A DNA stretch of 64,000 bases from an uncultured Bacteroidota bacterium. Lineage in GTDB: Bacteria > Bacteroidota > Bacteroidia > Flavobacteriales > Flavobacteriaceae. The notes beneath the pieces were generated by a model. The model was not told where the DNA came from. It did no database searches and was given only the letters and a program-made list of their open reading frames with translations. Shown here piece after piece: positions 9,804 to 18,551 of this stretch (the stretch's first letter is position 1; each line of letters begins with the position of its first letter). The position numbers and the translations under genes are program-made. The DNA lies in the NCBI GenBank assembly GCA_902518355.1, contig CABYFY010000002.1, positions 62,001 to 126,000 of the forward strand, written 5' to 3'.

Positions 9804-10421
9804 CTAAGAAGGGACGAAAATAATCTTCTTATCTAAGAAATAGTGGGTGTCAAAAATATCTTTGATATCTACTATTTTTTTTTGTTGAATATTTTTCAAT
9901 TCATCATCTACATTACCTCCTTTCAAGGCTATGATTCCATTAGGAATATGATTATTTGAATTCTTATTGAATTTACCCTTAGACCAATCAATTAAAAAAG
10001 ACATTTTTGCTACTGCTCTTGTAACCAAAAAATCATATTTATAATCTAGATTTTCAGCTCTTGACCACTCTGATTTAACATTTTTAAGTCCAAGTTCATT
10101 TACTATTGCATCAACTACAACTATCTTTTTTCTGATACTATCTACTAAAATAAAGTTCACATCAGGGAAAATTATTGATAAAGGTATTCCTGGAAAACCT
10201 CCTCCCGTACCTAAATCAAGGACAGTTGTTCCTTTATTAAATTTTATAAATTTTGCGATTACCAAAGAGTGAAGAACATGTCTTTCATATATATTATCAA
10301 TATCCTTTCTCGAAATAATATTAATCTTATTATTCCAGTCATTATAGATTTTTTTCAATTTCGAAAATTGTTCAATCTGAACATCATTTAAATCAGGAAA
10401 CTCTTCAAGTATAATATTCAT
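9804..10421 (-). CDS. rsmG: 16S rRNA (guanine-527-N7)-methyltransferase
   Basis: SAM-dependent methyltransferase that modifies G527 of 16S rRNA. The SAM-binding loop reads TTVLDLGTGGGFPGIPLSII, the GidB/RsmG hallmark, followed by ILVDSIRKKI. I start it at the ATG at 10421 (MNIILEEFPDLNDVQ), 205 aa, because family members begin close to this point. An upstream in-frame Met at 10460 would add 13 hydrophobic residues not expected in a cytoplasmic enzyme. Convergent with the M36 peptidase gene, with 1 bp between the stop codons. Confidence 0.95.
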   Translation of the reverse strand: MNIILEEFPDLNDVQIEQFSKLKKIYNDWNNKINIISRKDIDNIYERHVLHSLVIAKFIKFNKGTTVLDLGTGGGFPGIPLSIIFPDVNFILVDSIRKKIVVVDAIVNELGLKNVKSEWSRAENLDYKYDFLVTRAVAKMSFLIDWSKGKFNKNSNNHIPNGIIALKGGNVDDELKNIQQKKIVDIKDIFDTHYFLDKKIIFVPS

Positions 10422-10508
10422 AACAAAAGTTATTAAACAAAAGTATGATATTGTAAACAAAAATTTTAAAAATTGTAACTAAGTGTTATTTTTAGGCAAC
10501 TAAAAATT

Positions 10509-11699
10509 ATGGAACATTACTTATCTGAGAGAGTAAAAAATCTGGCAACTTCCCAGACACTCGCTATGGCTGCAAAAGCTAGAGAACTTAGAGGCCAAGG
10601 AAAAGATGTAATTGGCTTGAGCTTAGGCGAACCTGATTTTAATATTCCTGATTTCATTAAAGAGGCTGCAAAAGAAGCTATTGATGAAAATTATAATTCT
10701 TACACCCCAGTAGATGGTTATTTAGATTTAAAAAAAGCCATAATCAAAAAATTTGAAAGAGATAATGGATTAATATATAGTCCATCACAAATTGTCGTTT
10801 CAACAGGTGCTAAACAAGCATTATATAATATTGCATCAGTACTTATAAATCCGGGTGATGAGGTAATTTTACCATGTCCATACTGGGTTAGTTACGCTGA
10901 TATTGTAAAATTGAAAGGAGGTATTCCGGTTGAAGTAAAAACCGATATTGAAAACGATTTTAAAATGACTGGTGCACAACTTGAAAATGCAATTACTGAA
11001 AAAACAAAAATGATATGGTTCAGTTCTCCATGTAATCCTAGTGGATCTGTTTATTCTGACGAAGAACTTTTGGCACTTTCAAAAGTACTTGAGAATTATG
11101 AAAACATTTTTATAGTTTCTGATGAAATATATGAGCATATAAATTATCAAGGTGGTCACAATAGCATCGGAACTTATAATGCAGTAAAAGATCGAACAAT
11201 AACTGTAAATGGTGTGTCTAAAGCTTTTGCAATGACTGGATGGAGAATAGGATATATTGGTGCGCCGGAATGGATTGCAAGAGCTTGTAATAAAGTTCAA
11301 GGTCAAGTAACAAGTGGTGCTAATTGTATAGCACAAAGAGCAGTAATTACTGCCCTGAATGAAAATCCAGATAAAATTGAATATATGGTTGGGGAATTTA
11401 AGGCAAGAAGGGACTTAATCCTTGAATTACTGGGTGAAATAAAAGGATTCAATTGTAATATTCCTGATGGTGCATTTTATGTTTTTCCAGATATTTCCCA
11501 TTATTTTGGAAGGACTATTGATGGGTTTGAAATAAATAATGCGTCTGATATGTCAATGTTTTTGTTAGAAAAAGCTCTTGTTGCAACCGTCACTGGAAAT
11601 GCTTTTGGAAACCCAAATTGTATTAGGATTTCTTATGCAGCTTCAAAGGAACAAATCGTTGAAGCTGTTAAAAGAATTAAGTCTGCCGTTGAGTCATAA
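10509..11699 (+). CDS. aspC: Pyridoxal-phosphate aminotransferase class I/II (aspartate aminotransferase, type Ib)
   Basis: Fold-type I PLP transaminase, 396 aa. It shows SLGEPDFNIPDF near the N-terminus, the substrate loop WFSSPCNPSGSVYSDEEL, and the PLP-binding lysine in VSKAFAMTGWRIGYIGAP (about Lys238). The overall pattern matches the AspC/AspAT Ib group, which makes aspartate and glutamate from their keto acids; the exact amino-acid preference cannot be read from sequence alone. It diverges from rsmG and ends 2 bp from the convergent trkH. Confidence 0.93.
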   Translation: MEHYLSERVKNLATSQTLAMAAKARELRGQGKDVIGLSLGEPDFNIPDFIKEAAKEAIDENYNSYTPVDGYLDLKKAIIKKFERDNGLIYSPSQIVVSTGAKQALYNIASVLINPGDEVILPCPYWVSYADIVKLKGGIPVEVKTDIENDFKMTGAQLENAITEKTKMIWFSSPCNPSGSVYSDEELLALSKVLENYENIFIVSDEIYEHINYQGGHNSIGTYNAVKDRTITVNGVSKAFAMTGWRIGYIGAPEWIARACNKVQGQVTSGANCIAQRAVITALNENPDKIEYMVGEFKARRDLILELLGEIKGFNCNIPDGAFYVFPDISHYFGRTIDGFEINNASDMSMFLLEKALVATVTGNAFGNPNCIRISYAASKEQIVEAVKRIKSAVES

Positions 11700-11701
11700 G
11701 A

Positions 11702-13186
11702 TTACCTGTTACTCCAAAAGTATGGAGTAAAAACAATAAGTACTGTAAAAAGCTCTAGTCTTCCTAACAACATCAAAAAAGATGACCACCATTTAGCCAA
11801 AAGAGGTAAGTCAAAAAATGTATTCATTGGTCCAAACGAACCAATTGAAGGTCCAACATTTCCAAGGCTAGAAGCCGAAACACCCAATGCGGATTCAAAA
11901 TCAAGACCTAATAATGCAAAAACTATTGTTCCAATCATAAATGATAGCATATAAACAATAAAGAAACCAAGTATATTATGAGTAATTTCAGTCGAAACAG
12001 ATGATTTATTATATCTAAGCGGAATTATAGCATGAGGATGTAAAATCTTTTTAAACTGTAAAACACCATTTTTTATAATTAGAAGATGACGCATTATTTT
12101 AAATCCTCCAGACGTACTTCCTGCAGAACCTCCTAAAAACATCATTCCAAAAAATAACAGCAAAAGTAAAGGCGACCAAGCAGTATAGTCAGCAGTTACA
12201 AAACCAGTTGTTGTGATGATCGAAACAACTTGAAAAAGAGAATGTCTAAACACACCTTCAATTCTTTCAAATTGACTCTCATAAACCATTAAAAAGTCTG
12301 TATTAAAAAACAGAATTAAGGCAACAGAAAAAGTAAATCCTAAAATAAATAAACTGTATAATTTAAATTCATCATCTGAAAAAATCTTTTTAAAATTAAA
12401 CTTGAATCCAAAATAACTTAAAACAAAATTTGTTCCCGCCAAAAACATAAATATGATGACAATATATTGAATCATTGGATTAGAATTCCAGTGACCTAAA
12501 CTTGCATTTTTTGTTGAAAAACCACCTGATGCTATATTACTCATTGAATGATTTATAGCATCAAAAAATGACATTCCGGCAAACTGTAGGAGAATTGATT
12601 CAATTATTGTATATGATACATATATCAACCATAATCTTTTAGCGGTATCTGTAATTCTGGGGTGTAATTTATCTGTACTAGGACCTGGAGATTCAGCGCT
12701 AAATAACTGCATCCCTCCAATTCCTAAAAGCGGTAAAATTGCAATTGCAAATACAATCATACCCATACCCCCCAACCAGTGAGTAATACTTCTCCAGAAT
12801 AAAATACCTTCAGGTAAAATTTCAACATCATTAATTATTGTTGCACCAGTAGCTGTATAACCAGATGTAGTCTCAAAAAATATATTAGAAAAACCTTCAA
12901 TTGTACCCGTTAATATATACGGAATTGTTCCAGAAAATATCATTATTACCCAACCCAAAACAACTACTAGATAACCTTCTCTTTTATTAATTTGTTTATC
13001 ATGATTTTTGTTTAGAAAAAGCATCAATAAACCTATAATTGATACAATTGTTCCAGAAAGTATTAAATCACCTGTTATTCCGTCTTTATAAATGTAACTT
13101 AATAAGGCACTAAGAAACATAAATCCCCCATTGATTAACAAAAGAAATCCTAAAAAATATGTGATTATTTTTGTGTTAATTTTCAT
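11702..13186 (-). CDS. trkH: Potassium uptake protein TrkH
   Basis: Polytopic K+ channel subunit of the Trk system, 494 aa, with four channel-like repeats. Selectivity-filter-like segments are visible at TTSGYTATGATI, SNIASGGFSTKN, ITTTGFVTADY and ASSLGNVGPSIG. The glycine-rich loop FLGGSAGSTSGGFK is characteristic of TrkH/KtrB. It lies directly downstream of trkA with no intergenic base, so the channel and its cytoplasmic regulator are co-transcribed. Confidence 0.96.
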   Translation of the reverse strand: MKINTKIITYFLGFLLLINGGFMFLSALLSYIYKDGITGDLILSGTIVSIIGLLMLFLNKNHDKQINKREGYLVVVLGWVIMIFSGTIPYILTGTIEGFSNIFFETTSGYTATGATIINDVEILPEGILFWRSITHWLGGMGMIVFAIAILPLLGIGGMQLFSAESPGPSTDKLHPRITDTAKRLWLIYVSYTIIESILLQFAGMSFFDAINHSMSNIASGGFSTKNASLGHWNSNPMIQYIVIIFMFLAGTNFVLSYFGFKFNFKKIFSDDEFKLYSLFILGFTFSVALILFFNTDFLMVYESQFERIEGVFRHSLFQVVSIITTTGFVTADYTAWSPLLLLLFFGMMFLGGSAGSTSGGFKIMRHLLIIKNGVLQFKKILHPHAIIPLRYNKSSVSTEITHNILGFFIVYMLSFMIGTIVFALLGLDFESALGVSASSLGNVGPSIGSFGPMNTFFDLPLLAKWWSSFLMLLGRLELFTVLIVFTPYFWSNR

Positions 13187-14524
13187 TTAGAAAAGTTTTT
13201 CAACCTTTTGAATTGAATCATTTAAGCAACAAACAACAATTCTGTCACCACTTAATATTTTAAAGTCACCAAGAACTATATACCCTTTACCTTCTCTAAT
13301 AACTCCAGCAATAATCGCACATCTTGGAAAATCCAAATCTTTAATTGTTTTGTTACAAACTTTAGATTCGTCATTGACTACATATTCTAATAATTCTGCA
13401 TCCATATTCCCAAGTTGTGAAATTGCCACGACTTCAGCATTATGTACATGTTTAGAAATAGCATCAGCTGCTAATAATTTTTTATTAATTAATGTATCTA
13501 TTCCGCTAATTTGGGTTAATTTATAATAATCAAGATTATCTACAAGGGCAATTGTTTTATTTATACCCTTAGATTTAGCAATAAGACTTGACATTATGTT
13601 ATCTTCAGAATCCCCTGTTACAGCTATAAATGAATCCATTTGATCTAGACTTTCCTCGTCTAACAATTCTGTATTTGTACCGTCACCGTAAATCACAAGA
13701 CAATTTTCTAAATCTTCAGCCAGTTCTTCAGCCCTGTCTTTGTCAATTTCTACAAGCTTGACATTAAAATTGTTAGAAGATAAATCCTGTGCTACTTTTT
13801 TACCTACTCTTCCTCCTCCAAGAATCATTACATTCTTGATAACACCATTATTTTGACCAGAAAGTTTCAAAAGCTCCTCTTCTCCACCAGGTTCCGTCAT
13901 AAAGACAATATGGTCTCCTGAGTGAAACACAGTGTCTCCTCTTGGAATTATGGTTTTTTCATCTCTTTTTATTGAGATTGGAAAAAAATGTGTTTCAGGA
14001 AATATTTCAGCAGCTTCAACTACTGTTTTCCCAACGAAGGTTGAAGTATGAGTAGCACTTAAACCCAATGTTATTAAGGCACCTCCTTCAAATTCAAACG
14101 GATCAGTAAATTCTGCTCTGTTAATAGCCATATTTATCTCCTTTGAAGTAAGAATTTCTGGAGATATTAATTCGCTTATTCCTAATTCTGAAAAATCTAT
14201 ATTATCATTTTCTTTTAATTCTGGATTAGAAATTCTTGCGATAGTTTTTTTTGCTCCTAACTGTTTAGCTAAATAACAAGCGGTTAAATTCACTGCTTCT
14301 GCTGCAGTTACTCCAATAAATAAGTCAGCATCAGCGACATTGGCTTTGTTTAATATGGAAATTGATGTACAATCGCCTTCAACAACTCTAATATCTAATT
14401 GACTGTTAGGGAAAGTTAGTTTTTCATCATTGGAATCTATGAGTGTTATCTCCTGCGATTCATATGATAATAATTTTGCTAAATGAGATCCTACCTGACC
14501 AGATCCCGCAATTATTATTTTCAT
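13187..14524 (-). CDS. trkA: Trk potassium system NAD-binding regulatory protein TrkA
   Basis: Cytoplasmic gating subunit of the Trk potassium channel, 445 aa, built from two tandem RCK_N-RCK_C halves. The first Rossmann motif is IIIAGSGQVGSHLAKLL at the N-terminus and the second is VMILGGGRVGKKVAQDL at about residue 225. An acidic residue ends the second strand of each half. This is the usual full-length double-RCK architecture. It abuts trkH. A CAAATATA (14547-14554, TATATTTG on the minus strand) is a possible -7 box upstream, but I see no -33 element at the right distance. Confidence 0.96.
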   Translation of the reverse strand: MKIIIAGSGQVGSHLAKLLSYESQEITLIDSNDEKLTFPNSQLDIRVVEGDCTSISILNKANVADADLFIGVTAAEAVNLTACYLAKQLGAKKTIARISNPELKENDNIDFSELGISELISPEILTSKEINMAINRAEFTDPFEFEGGALITLGLSATHTSTFVGKTVVEAAEIFPETHFFPISIKRDEKTIIPRGDTVFHSGDHIVFMTEPGGEEELLKLSGQNNGVIKNVMILGGGRVGKKVAQDLSSNNFNVKLVEIDKDRAEELAEDLENCLVIYGDGTNTELLDEESLDQMDSFIAVTGDSEDNIMSSLIAKSKGINKTIALVDNLDYYKLTQISGIDTLINKKLLAADAISKHVHNAEVVAISQLGNMDAELLEYVVNDESKVCNKTIKDLDFPRCAIIAGVIREGKGYIVLGDFKILSGDRIVVCCLNDSIQKVEKLF

Positions 14525-14658
14525 TATAATTTATAAATATTAGGGACAAATATAATTTATTTTGACCAATTGGTTAATTTTAGATTCATATTAAGCCAAT
14601 ACAATAAACACAAAAAAAAAGGGTTATTTTAGCAAACTTACTCTGTGAAAGTTAATTT

Positions 14659-15372
14659 ATGAGATCAATCATTTTGCTTATTTCTGTTTTCCTTTTCTCA
14701 GTACAGGGTCATGCGCAACTTTTCACCAAAAAAAAAGTAATAAATAATGAAAACTTTGATAAACCTCAGCTTTCCTGGGGATATTATCTTGGTATGAATA
14801 ATTATGATTATAACTTTGATTATATATCGGATACTTATGATATTCAGACAGAAAAATCATTTGGATTTAATGTAGGACTAATCGGAAATTTTAGAATTTC
14901 TGATTTTTTTGATATTCGATTTGAGCCAGGTCTTGTAATGTCAAACAGAAATTTAGTTTTTAACCCTGCCCAATTTGGAGAAGCAGAATTCAATCAAAAT
15001 CTTCACCTCAGAGAAATTAAGTCAACATATATCCATTTTCCCATACTTTTAAAAATATCAAGTAAAAGGGTAAATAATTTTAAGCCATATCTGTTAGCTG
15101 GGGTTTCTACAGCTTTAAATTTATCCAGTAAAGAAAATAATGTGGATGACAATAGTTTAGGGCAATTTAGAACTAAAAAGAATGTTTTTTTCTATGAATT
15201 GGGCTTTGGAATAGATTTGTACTTAGAATGGTTTAAATTTAGCCCGAGCATAAGAGGAGTTTTTGCATTTTCAGATGAACATGTTGACGATAATGACCCA
15301 CTTAGCCCTTGGACCAGTAATATTGATTTTATGAAAACAAGTGGAATACTAATTAATTTTACTTTCCAATAA
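14659..15372 (+). CDS. porT: Type IX secretion / gliding protein PorT
   Basis: Outer-membrane beta-barrel protein of 237 aa with a signal peptide (about residues 1-20, ending QGHAQ). It has alternating aromatic beta strands and a C-terminal strand ending in phenylalanine (GILINFTFQ), as expected for a barrel. The segments LREIKSTYIHFPILLKISSK and NNFKPYLLAGVSTALNLSS, and the end SPWTSNIDFMKTSGI, agree with my recollection of flavobacterial PorT, a component of the type IX secretion system. The neighbouring rRNA methyltransferase on the opposite strand is a common neighbour in this family. The two genes overlap tail to tail by 14 bp. Confidence 0.85.
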   Translation: MRSIILLISVFLFSVQGHAQLFTKKKVINNENFDKPQLSWGYYLGMNNYDYNFDYISDTYDIQTEKSFGFNVGLIGNFRISDFFDIRFEPGLVMSNRNLVFNPAQFGEAEFNQNLHLREIKSTYIHFPILLKISSKRVNNFKPYLLAGVSTALNLSSKENNVDDNSLGQFRTKKNVFFYELGFGIDLYLEWFKFSPSIRGVFAFSDEHVDDNDPLSPWTSNIDFMKTSGILINFTFQ

Positions 15373-16084
15373 TTTGATTCTTTAGTTCAGAAAGAACAAT
15401 TGCTACCGAACTTGCAAGATTTAAACTCTCTACGTTATCATTATACCTTTGAATTGTAATCTTAGTCTTGATATTTGAAGATACTTTTTGACTGAAGCCG
15501 TTAGATTCATTTCCAAAAAATATAATTTGATTTTTTGAGAATATATGTTCTTTAAGGCTTTTACCGTTTAAATCTGCAGCAACAGTATTATAACTAACAG
15601 AGGAAATTAAATTATCAAATTCCATGTAAGAAATACTTACCCTACTAATTGAACCCATTGAAGACTGTACAACTTTTGGGTTATAACAATCTACACTGTT
15701 CTGGGAACAAATAATATTTTTTATACCAAACCAATCACACAATCTTATTATGGTTCCTAAATTTCCTGGATCATTAATTTCCTCGAGGGCAACAATATTT
15801 AAATTAAAGTCAATTTCTTTATTTGCAGGAATTTTAAAGATGCCTAAAACATTATTTGGAGACTTTAAATTACTTATTTGCTTAAGTTGAGTAGAATTGA
15901 TTGAAATATAATTCTTCAAATTTTTATACTTTTCTGAAATCGAAAAAATATTAACTGCCTCTAAATCAGATTTTAACAATTCATCGACTATTTTCTCTCC
16001 TTCTGCAACAAAGAAACCAGATTGTATTCTGTTTTTCTTTAATCTTAATGACTTGATTAATTTTATTTGGTTTTTGGTAATCAT
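15359..16084 (-). CDS. TrmH/SpoU-family RNA 2'-O-methyltransferase
   Basis: SPOUT-class RNA methyltransferase, 241 aa. There is an N-terminal substrate-binding region (FFVAEGEKIVDELL) and the three SpoU motifs: EEINDPGNLGTIIRLCDWFG, IFFGNESNGFS and ESLNLASSVAIVLSE. The RNA target (23S rRNA or tRNA) cannot be settled from sequence. It is convergent with porT with a 14 bp overlap, and diverges from fbaA across about 70 bp. Confidence 0.93.
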   Translation of the reverse strand: MITKNQIKLIKSLRLKKNRIQSGFFVAEGEKIVDELLKSDLEAVNIFSISEKYKNLKNYISINSTQLKQISNLKSPNNVLGIFKIPANKEIDFNLNIVALEEINDPGNLGTIIRLCDWFGIKNIICSQNSVDCYNPKVVQSSMGSISRVSISYMEFDNLISSVSYNTVAADLNGKSLKEHIFSKNQIIFFGNESNGFSQKVSSNIKTKITIQRYNDNVESLNLASSVAIVLSELKNQIIGK

Positions 16085-16155
16085 GTTATTTGTTATTCAT
16101 AACTTTACACTTGCTAAAATTAATGTAAACTAACCTTAAAACATAACTATTCTTT

Positions 16156-17223
16156 ATGAATCATAATATTAAGCCTGGTGTAGCGACAGGTGACCAAGTT
16201 CAAGAAATTTTTAAACTAGCCAAAGAGAAACAATTTGCCTTACCAGCTGTTAATGTAATCGGATCAAGCAGTATAAATGGTGTATTAGAAACTGCCAAAA
16301 AATTAAATGCTCCTGTTATCATTCAGTTTTCTAATGGAGGTGCAGGTTTTAACGCAGGAAAAGGATTAAGCAATGAAGATCAAAAAGCTGCAATCAGCGG
16401 ATCAATTGCAGGTGCACATCATGTTCATACAATGGCAAAAGCTTACGGAGTTCCTGTAATATTACATACAGATCATTGTGCAAAAAACCTTTTACCATGG
16501 ATTGACGGGCTTATGGATGCAAATGAAAAATTTTATAAAGATAATGGTCATTCACTTTTTAGCTCTCATATGATTGATCTTTCTGAAGAACCAATAGAAG
16601 AAAATATTGAAATATGTAAAGAGTATCTGACCAGAATGTCAAAAATCGGAATGACATTAGAAATTGAGCTGGGAATCACTGGTGGTGAAGAAGATGGAGT
16701 TGATAATAGCGGAGTTGATGAATCTAAACTATATACTCAGCCTGAAGAAGTGGCATATGCCTATGAGGAATTAATAAAGGTTAGTGATAAATTCATGGTT
16801 GCAGCTGCTTTTGGAAATGTACACGGTGTGTATAAACCTGGAAATGTAAAACTTACCCCAAAAATTTTAAAGAATTCACAGGAATTTGTTTCAAAAAAAT
16901 TCAACTTACCCGACAACACAATTGATTTTGTTTTTCATGGTGGATCCGGCTCTTCACTGGAGGAAATTAGAGAGGCAATTGGTTATGGAGTTATTAAAAT
17001 GAATATTGATACTGATATGCAATATGCTTTTATGACTGGTGTTAGAGACTATTTCAATGATAAAAGTGCTTATTTAAAAGCCCAAATCGGAAATCCAGAT
17101 GGTGATGATGTTCCTAATAAAAAATATTACGATCCAAGAAAATGGATTAGAGAAGGGGAAAATACTTTTGTAAAAAGACTTGTTAAAGCTTTTGAGGATT
17201 TAAATAATGTGAATACATTATAA
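16156..17223 (+). CDS. fbaA: Class II fructose-bisphosphate aldolase
   Basis: Zinc-dependent glycolytic and gluconeogenic aldolase, 355 aa, the length of the E. coli FbaA type (class IIA). Zinc-ligand and active-site segments are visible: VPVILHTDHCAKN, the glutamate-rich LEIELGITGGEEDG, FGNVHGVYKPGNVKLTP and the phosphate-binding VFHGGSGSS. It is followed 34 bp later by accD on the same strand. Confidence 0.97.
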   Translation: MNHNIKPGVATGDQVQEIFKLAKEKQFALPAVNVIGSSSINGVLETAKKLNAPVIIQFSNGGAGFNAGKGLSNEDQKAAISGSIAGAHHVHTMAKAYGVPVILHTDHCAKNLLPWIDGLMDANEKFYKDNGHSLFSSHMIDLSEEPIEENIEICKEYLTRMSKIGMTLEIELGITGGEEDGVDNSGVDESKLYTQPEEVAYAYEELIKVSDKFMVAAAFGNVHGVYKPGNVKLTPKILKNSQEFVSKKFNLPDNTIDFVFHGGSGSSLEEIREAIGYGVIKMNIDTDMQYAFMTGVRDYFNDKSAYLKAQIGNPDGDDVPNKKYYDPRKWIREGENTFVKRLVKAFEDLNNVNTL

Positions 17224-17257
17224 ATTTTTAGATTTGTTAAACATAAATTAGGATTTT

Positions 17258-18112
17258 ATGGCTTGGTTCAAAAGACAGAGCAGAGGAATTCAAACTCCAA
17301 CAGAAGAAAAAAAGGATATACCAAAGGGATTATGGTATAAATCACCAACTGGAAAAATTGTTGACACAGAGGAACTTCAAGCTAATTTTTATGTTAGCCC
17401 TGAAGACGATTATCATGTAAGAATTGGTAGCAAAGAATATTTTTCAATAATTTTTGATAAGAATTTCAAAGAATTGGACGAAAACCTTTCCTCTAAAGAT
17501 CCTTTGAAATTTGAGGATAGTAAAAAATATACTGATCGATTAAAAGCAGCCAAGGAAAAAACAAAATTAAATGATGCTATCAGAACTGCAGTTGGAAAAT
17601 CAATGGGAAAAGACATTGTGATTGCGTGTATGGATTTTAGTTTTATAGGAGGTTCTATGGGTAGTGTTGTCGGGGAAAAAATTGCAAGAGCAATTGATTA
17701 CTCATTAAAAAAGAAAGTTCCAATTGTAATTATATCTAAATCTGGTGGGGCCAGGATGATGGAAGCTGCTATCTCTCTTATGCAGCTTGCAAAAACATCT
17801 GCCAAATTAGCCCAACTTTCAGAAGCCAAAGTTCCATATATATCTTTGTGTACAGATCCTACTACTGGTGGTACGACAGCATCATTTGCTATGTTAGGAG
17901 ATGTAAATATTAGTGAACCTGGTGCTCTAATTGGATTTGCTGGACCCAGGGTTGTGAAAGATACAACAGGAAAAGATCTACCAAAAGGATTTCAAACCGC
18001 AGAATTTGTCCTTGATCATGGATTTCTTGATTTTATCACCCACAGAAAAGATTTAAAAAAGAAAATAAATCTATATTTAGATTTAATACTAAACAACCCT
18101 GTAAGAGAATAA
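17258..18112 (+). CDS. accD: Acetyl-CoA carboxylase carboxyltransferase subunit beta
   Basis: Beta subunit of the carboxyltransferase of acetyl-CoA carboxylase, 284 aa, which commits acetyl-CoA to fatty-acid synthesis together with AccA. Core crotonase-like motifs are present: [55 protein letters not shown] and [13 protein letters not shown]. The N-terminal zinc ribbon is altered: where four cysteines are expected the protein reads YKSPTGKIV and [12 protein letters not shown], so all four are absent. I believe this is a lineage trait, but I cannot check it here. Confidence 0.96.
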   Translation: MAWFKRQSRGIQTPTEEKKDIPKGLWYKSPTGKIVDTEELQANFYVSPEDDYHVRIGSKEYFSIIFDKNFKELDENLSSKDPLKFEDSKKYTDRLKAAKEKTKLNDAIRTAVGKSMGKDIVIACMDFSFIGGSMGSVVGEKIARAIDYSLKKKVPIVIISKSGGARMMEAAISLMQLAKTSAKLAQLSEAKVPYISLCTDPTTGGTTASFAMLGDVNISEPGALIGFAGPRVVKDTTGKDLPKGFQTAEFVLDHGFLDFITHRKDLKKKINLYLDLILNNPVRE

Positions 18113-18126
18113 ATTATTTTTTTTTA

Positions 18127-18154
18127 TTGAATACCCCATTTTTTAGTATATTTG
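18127..18154 (+). promoter_or_regulatory. Promoter of rpsO (and probably pnp)
   Basis: TTG at 18127-18129 and TATATTTG at 18147-18154, spacer 17 bp, an excellent Bacteroidota sigma-A promoter. Transcription would begin near 18160, leaving a leader of about 40 nt before rpsO. Confidence 0.75.
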
Positions 18155-18158
18155 CGCC

Positions 18159-18170
18159 GCTGATTTCAGC
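18159..18170 (+). promoter_or_regulatory. Small inverted repeat in the rpsO leader
   Basis: GCTGA-TT-TCAGC lies at the predicted 5' end of the rpsO transcript. A 5-bp stem with a 2-nt loop is marginal as an RNA hairpin (loops below 3 nt must open), so it is listed only as a candidate S15 autoregulatory element. Confidence 0.25.
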
Positions 18171-18200
18171 ATACATAATAATCATTTAAATAATATTGGA

Positions 18201-18470
18201 ATGTATTTAACAAAAAAAACAAAAGAAGATTTATTCAAAAAGCACGGAAAAGATGCTAAAGATACGGGAAGTGCAGAAGGTCAAATTGCCCTTTTTACCC
18301 ACAGAATAAATCATTTAACAGAGCATCTTAAGAGAAATAAGAAAGATTATAACACGGAAAGAGCACTTGTAAAGCTCGTAGGAAAAAGAAGAGCTTTACT
18401 GGATTATCTTACTAAAAAAGATATTTTAAGATATCGTGCTATCGTAAAAGAGTTGGGATTAAGAAAATAA
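18201..18470 (+). CDS. rpsO: 30S ribosomal protein S15
   Basis: Ribosomal protein S15, 89 aa, which binds the 16S rRNA central domain. The sequence shows the family signature DTGSAEGQIALFTHRINHLT and LVKLVGKRRALLDYLTKKD. It is followed 81 bp later by pnp, the rpsO-pnp arrangement found in many bacteria. Confidence 0.98.
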   Translation: MYLTKKTKEDLFKKHGKDAKDTGSAEGQIALFTHRINHLTEHLKRNKKDYNTERALVKLVGKRRALLDYLTKKDILRYRAIVKELGLRK

Positions 18471-18551
18471 CTCTTTTCCACATTTTGTCTTATAGTTATT
18501 CATTGGTTAAAAACTACTTCAACACACAATTTATAAAACCAAAAAATAATT

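Noticed and set aside
14547-14569. Possible trkA promoter (TATATTTG on the minus strand with TTG)
   Set aside because: The only TTG is 12 bp from the -7 box, too close for this consensus; kept only as a possible -7 box in the trkA entry.
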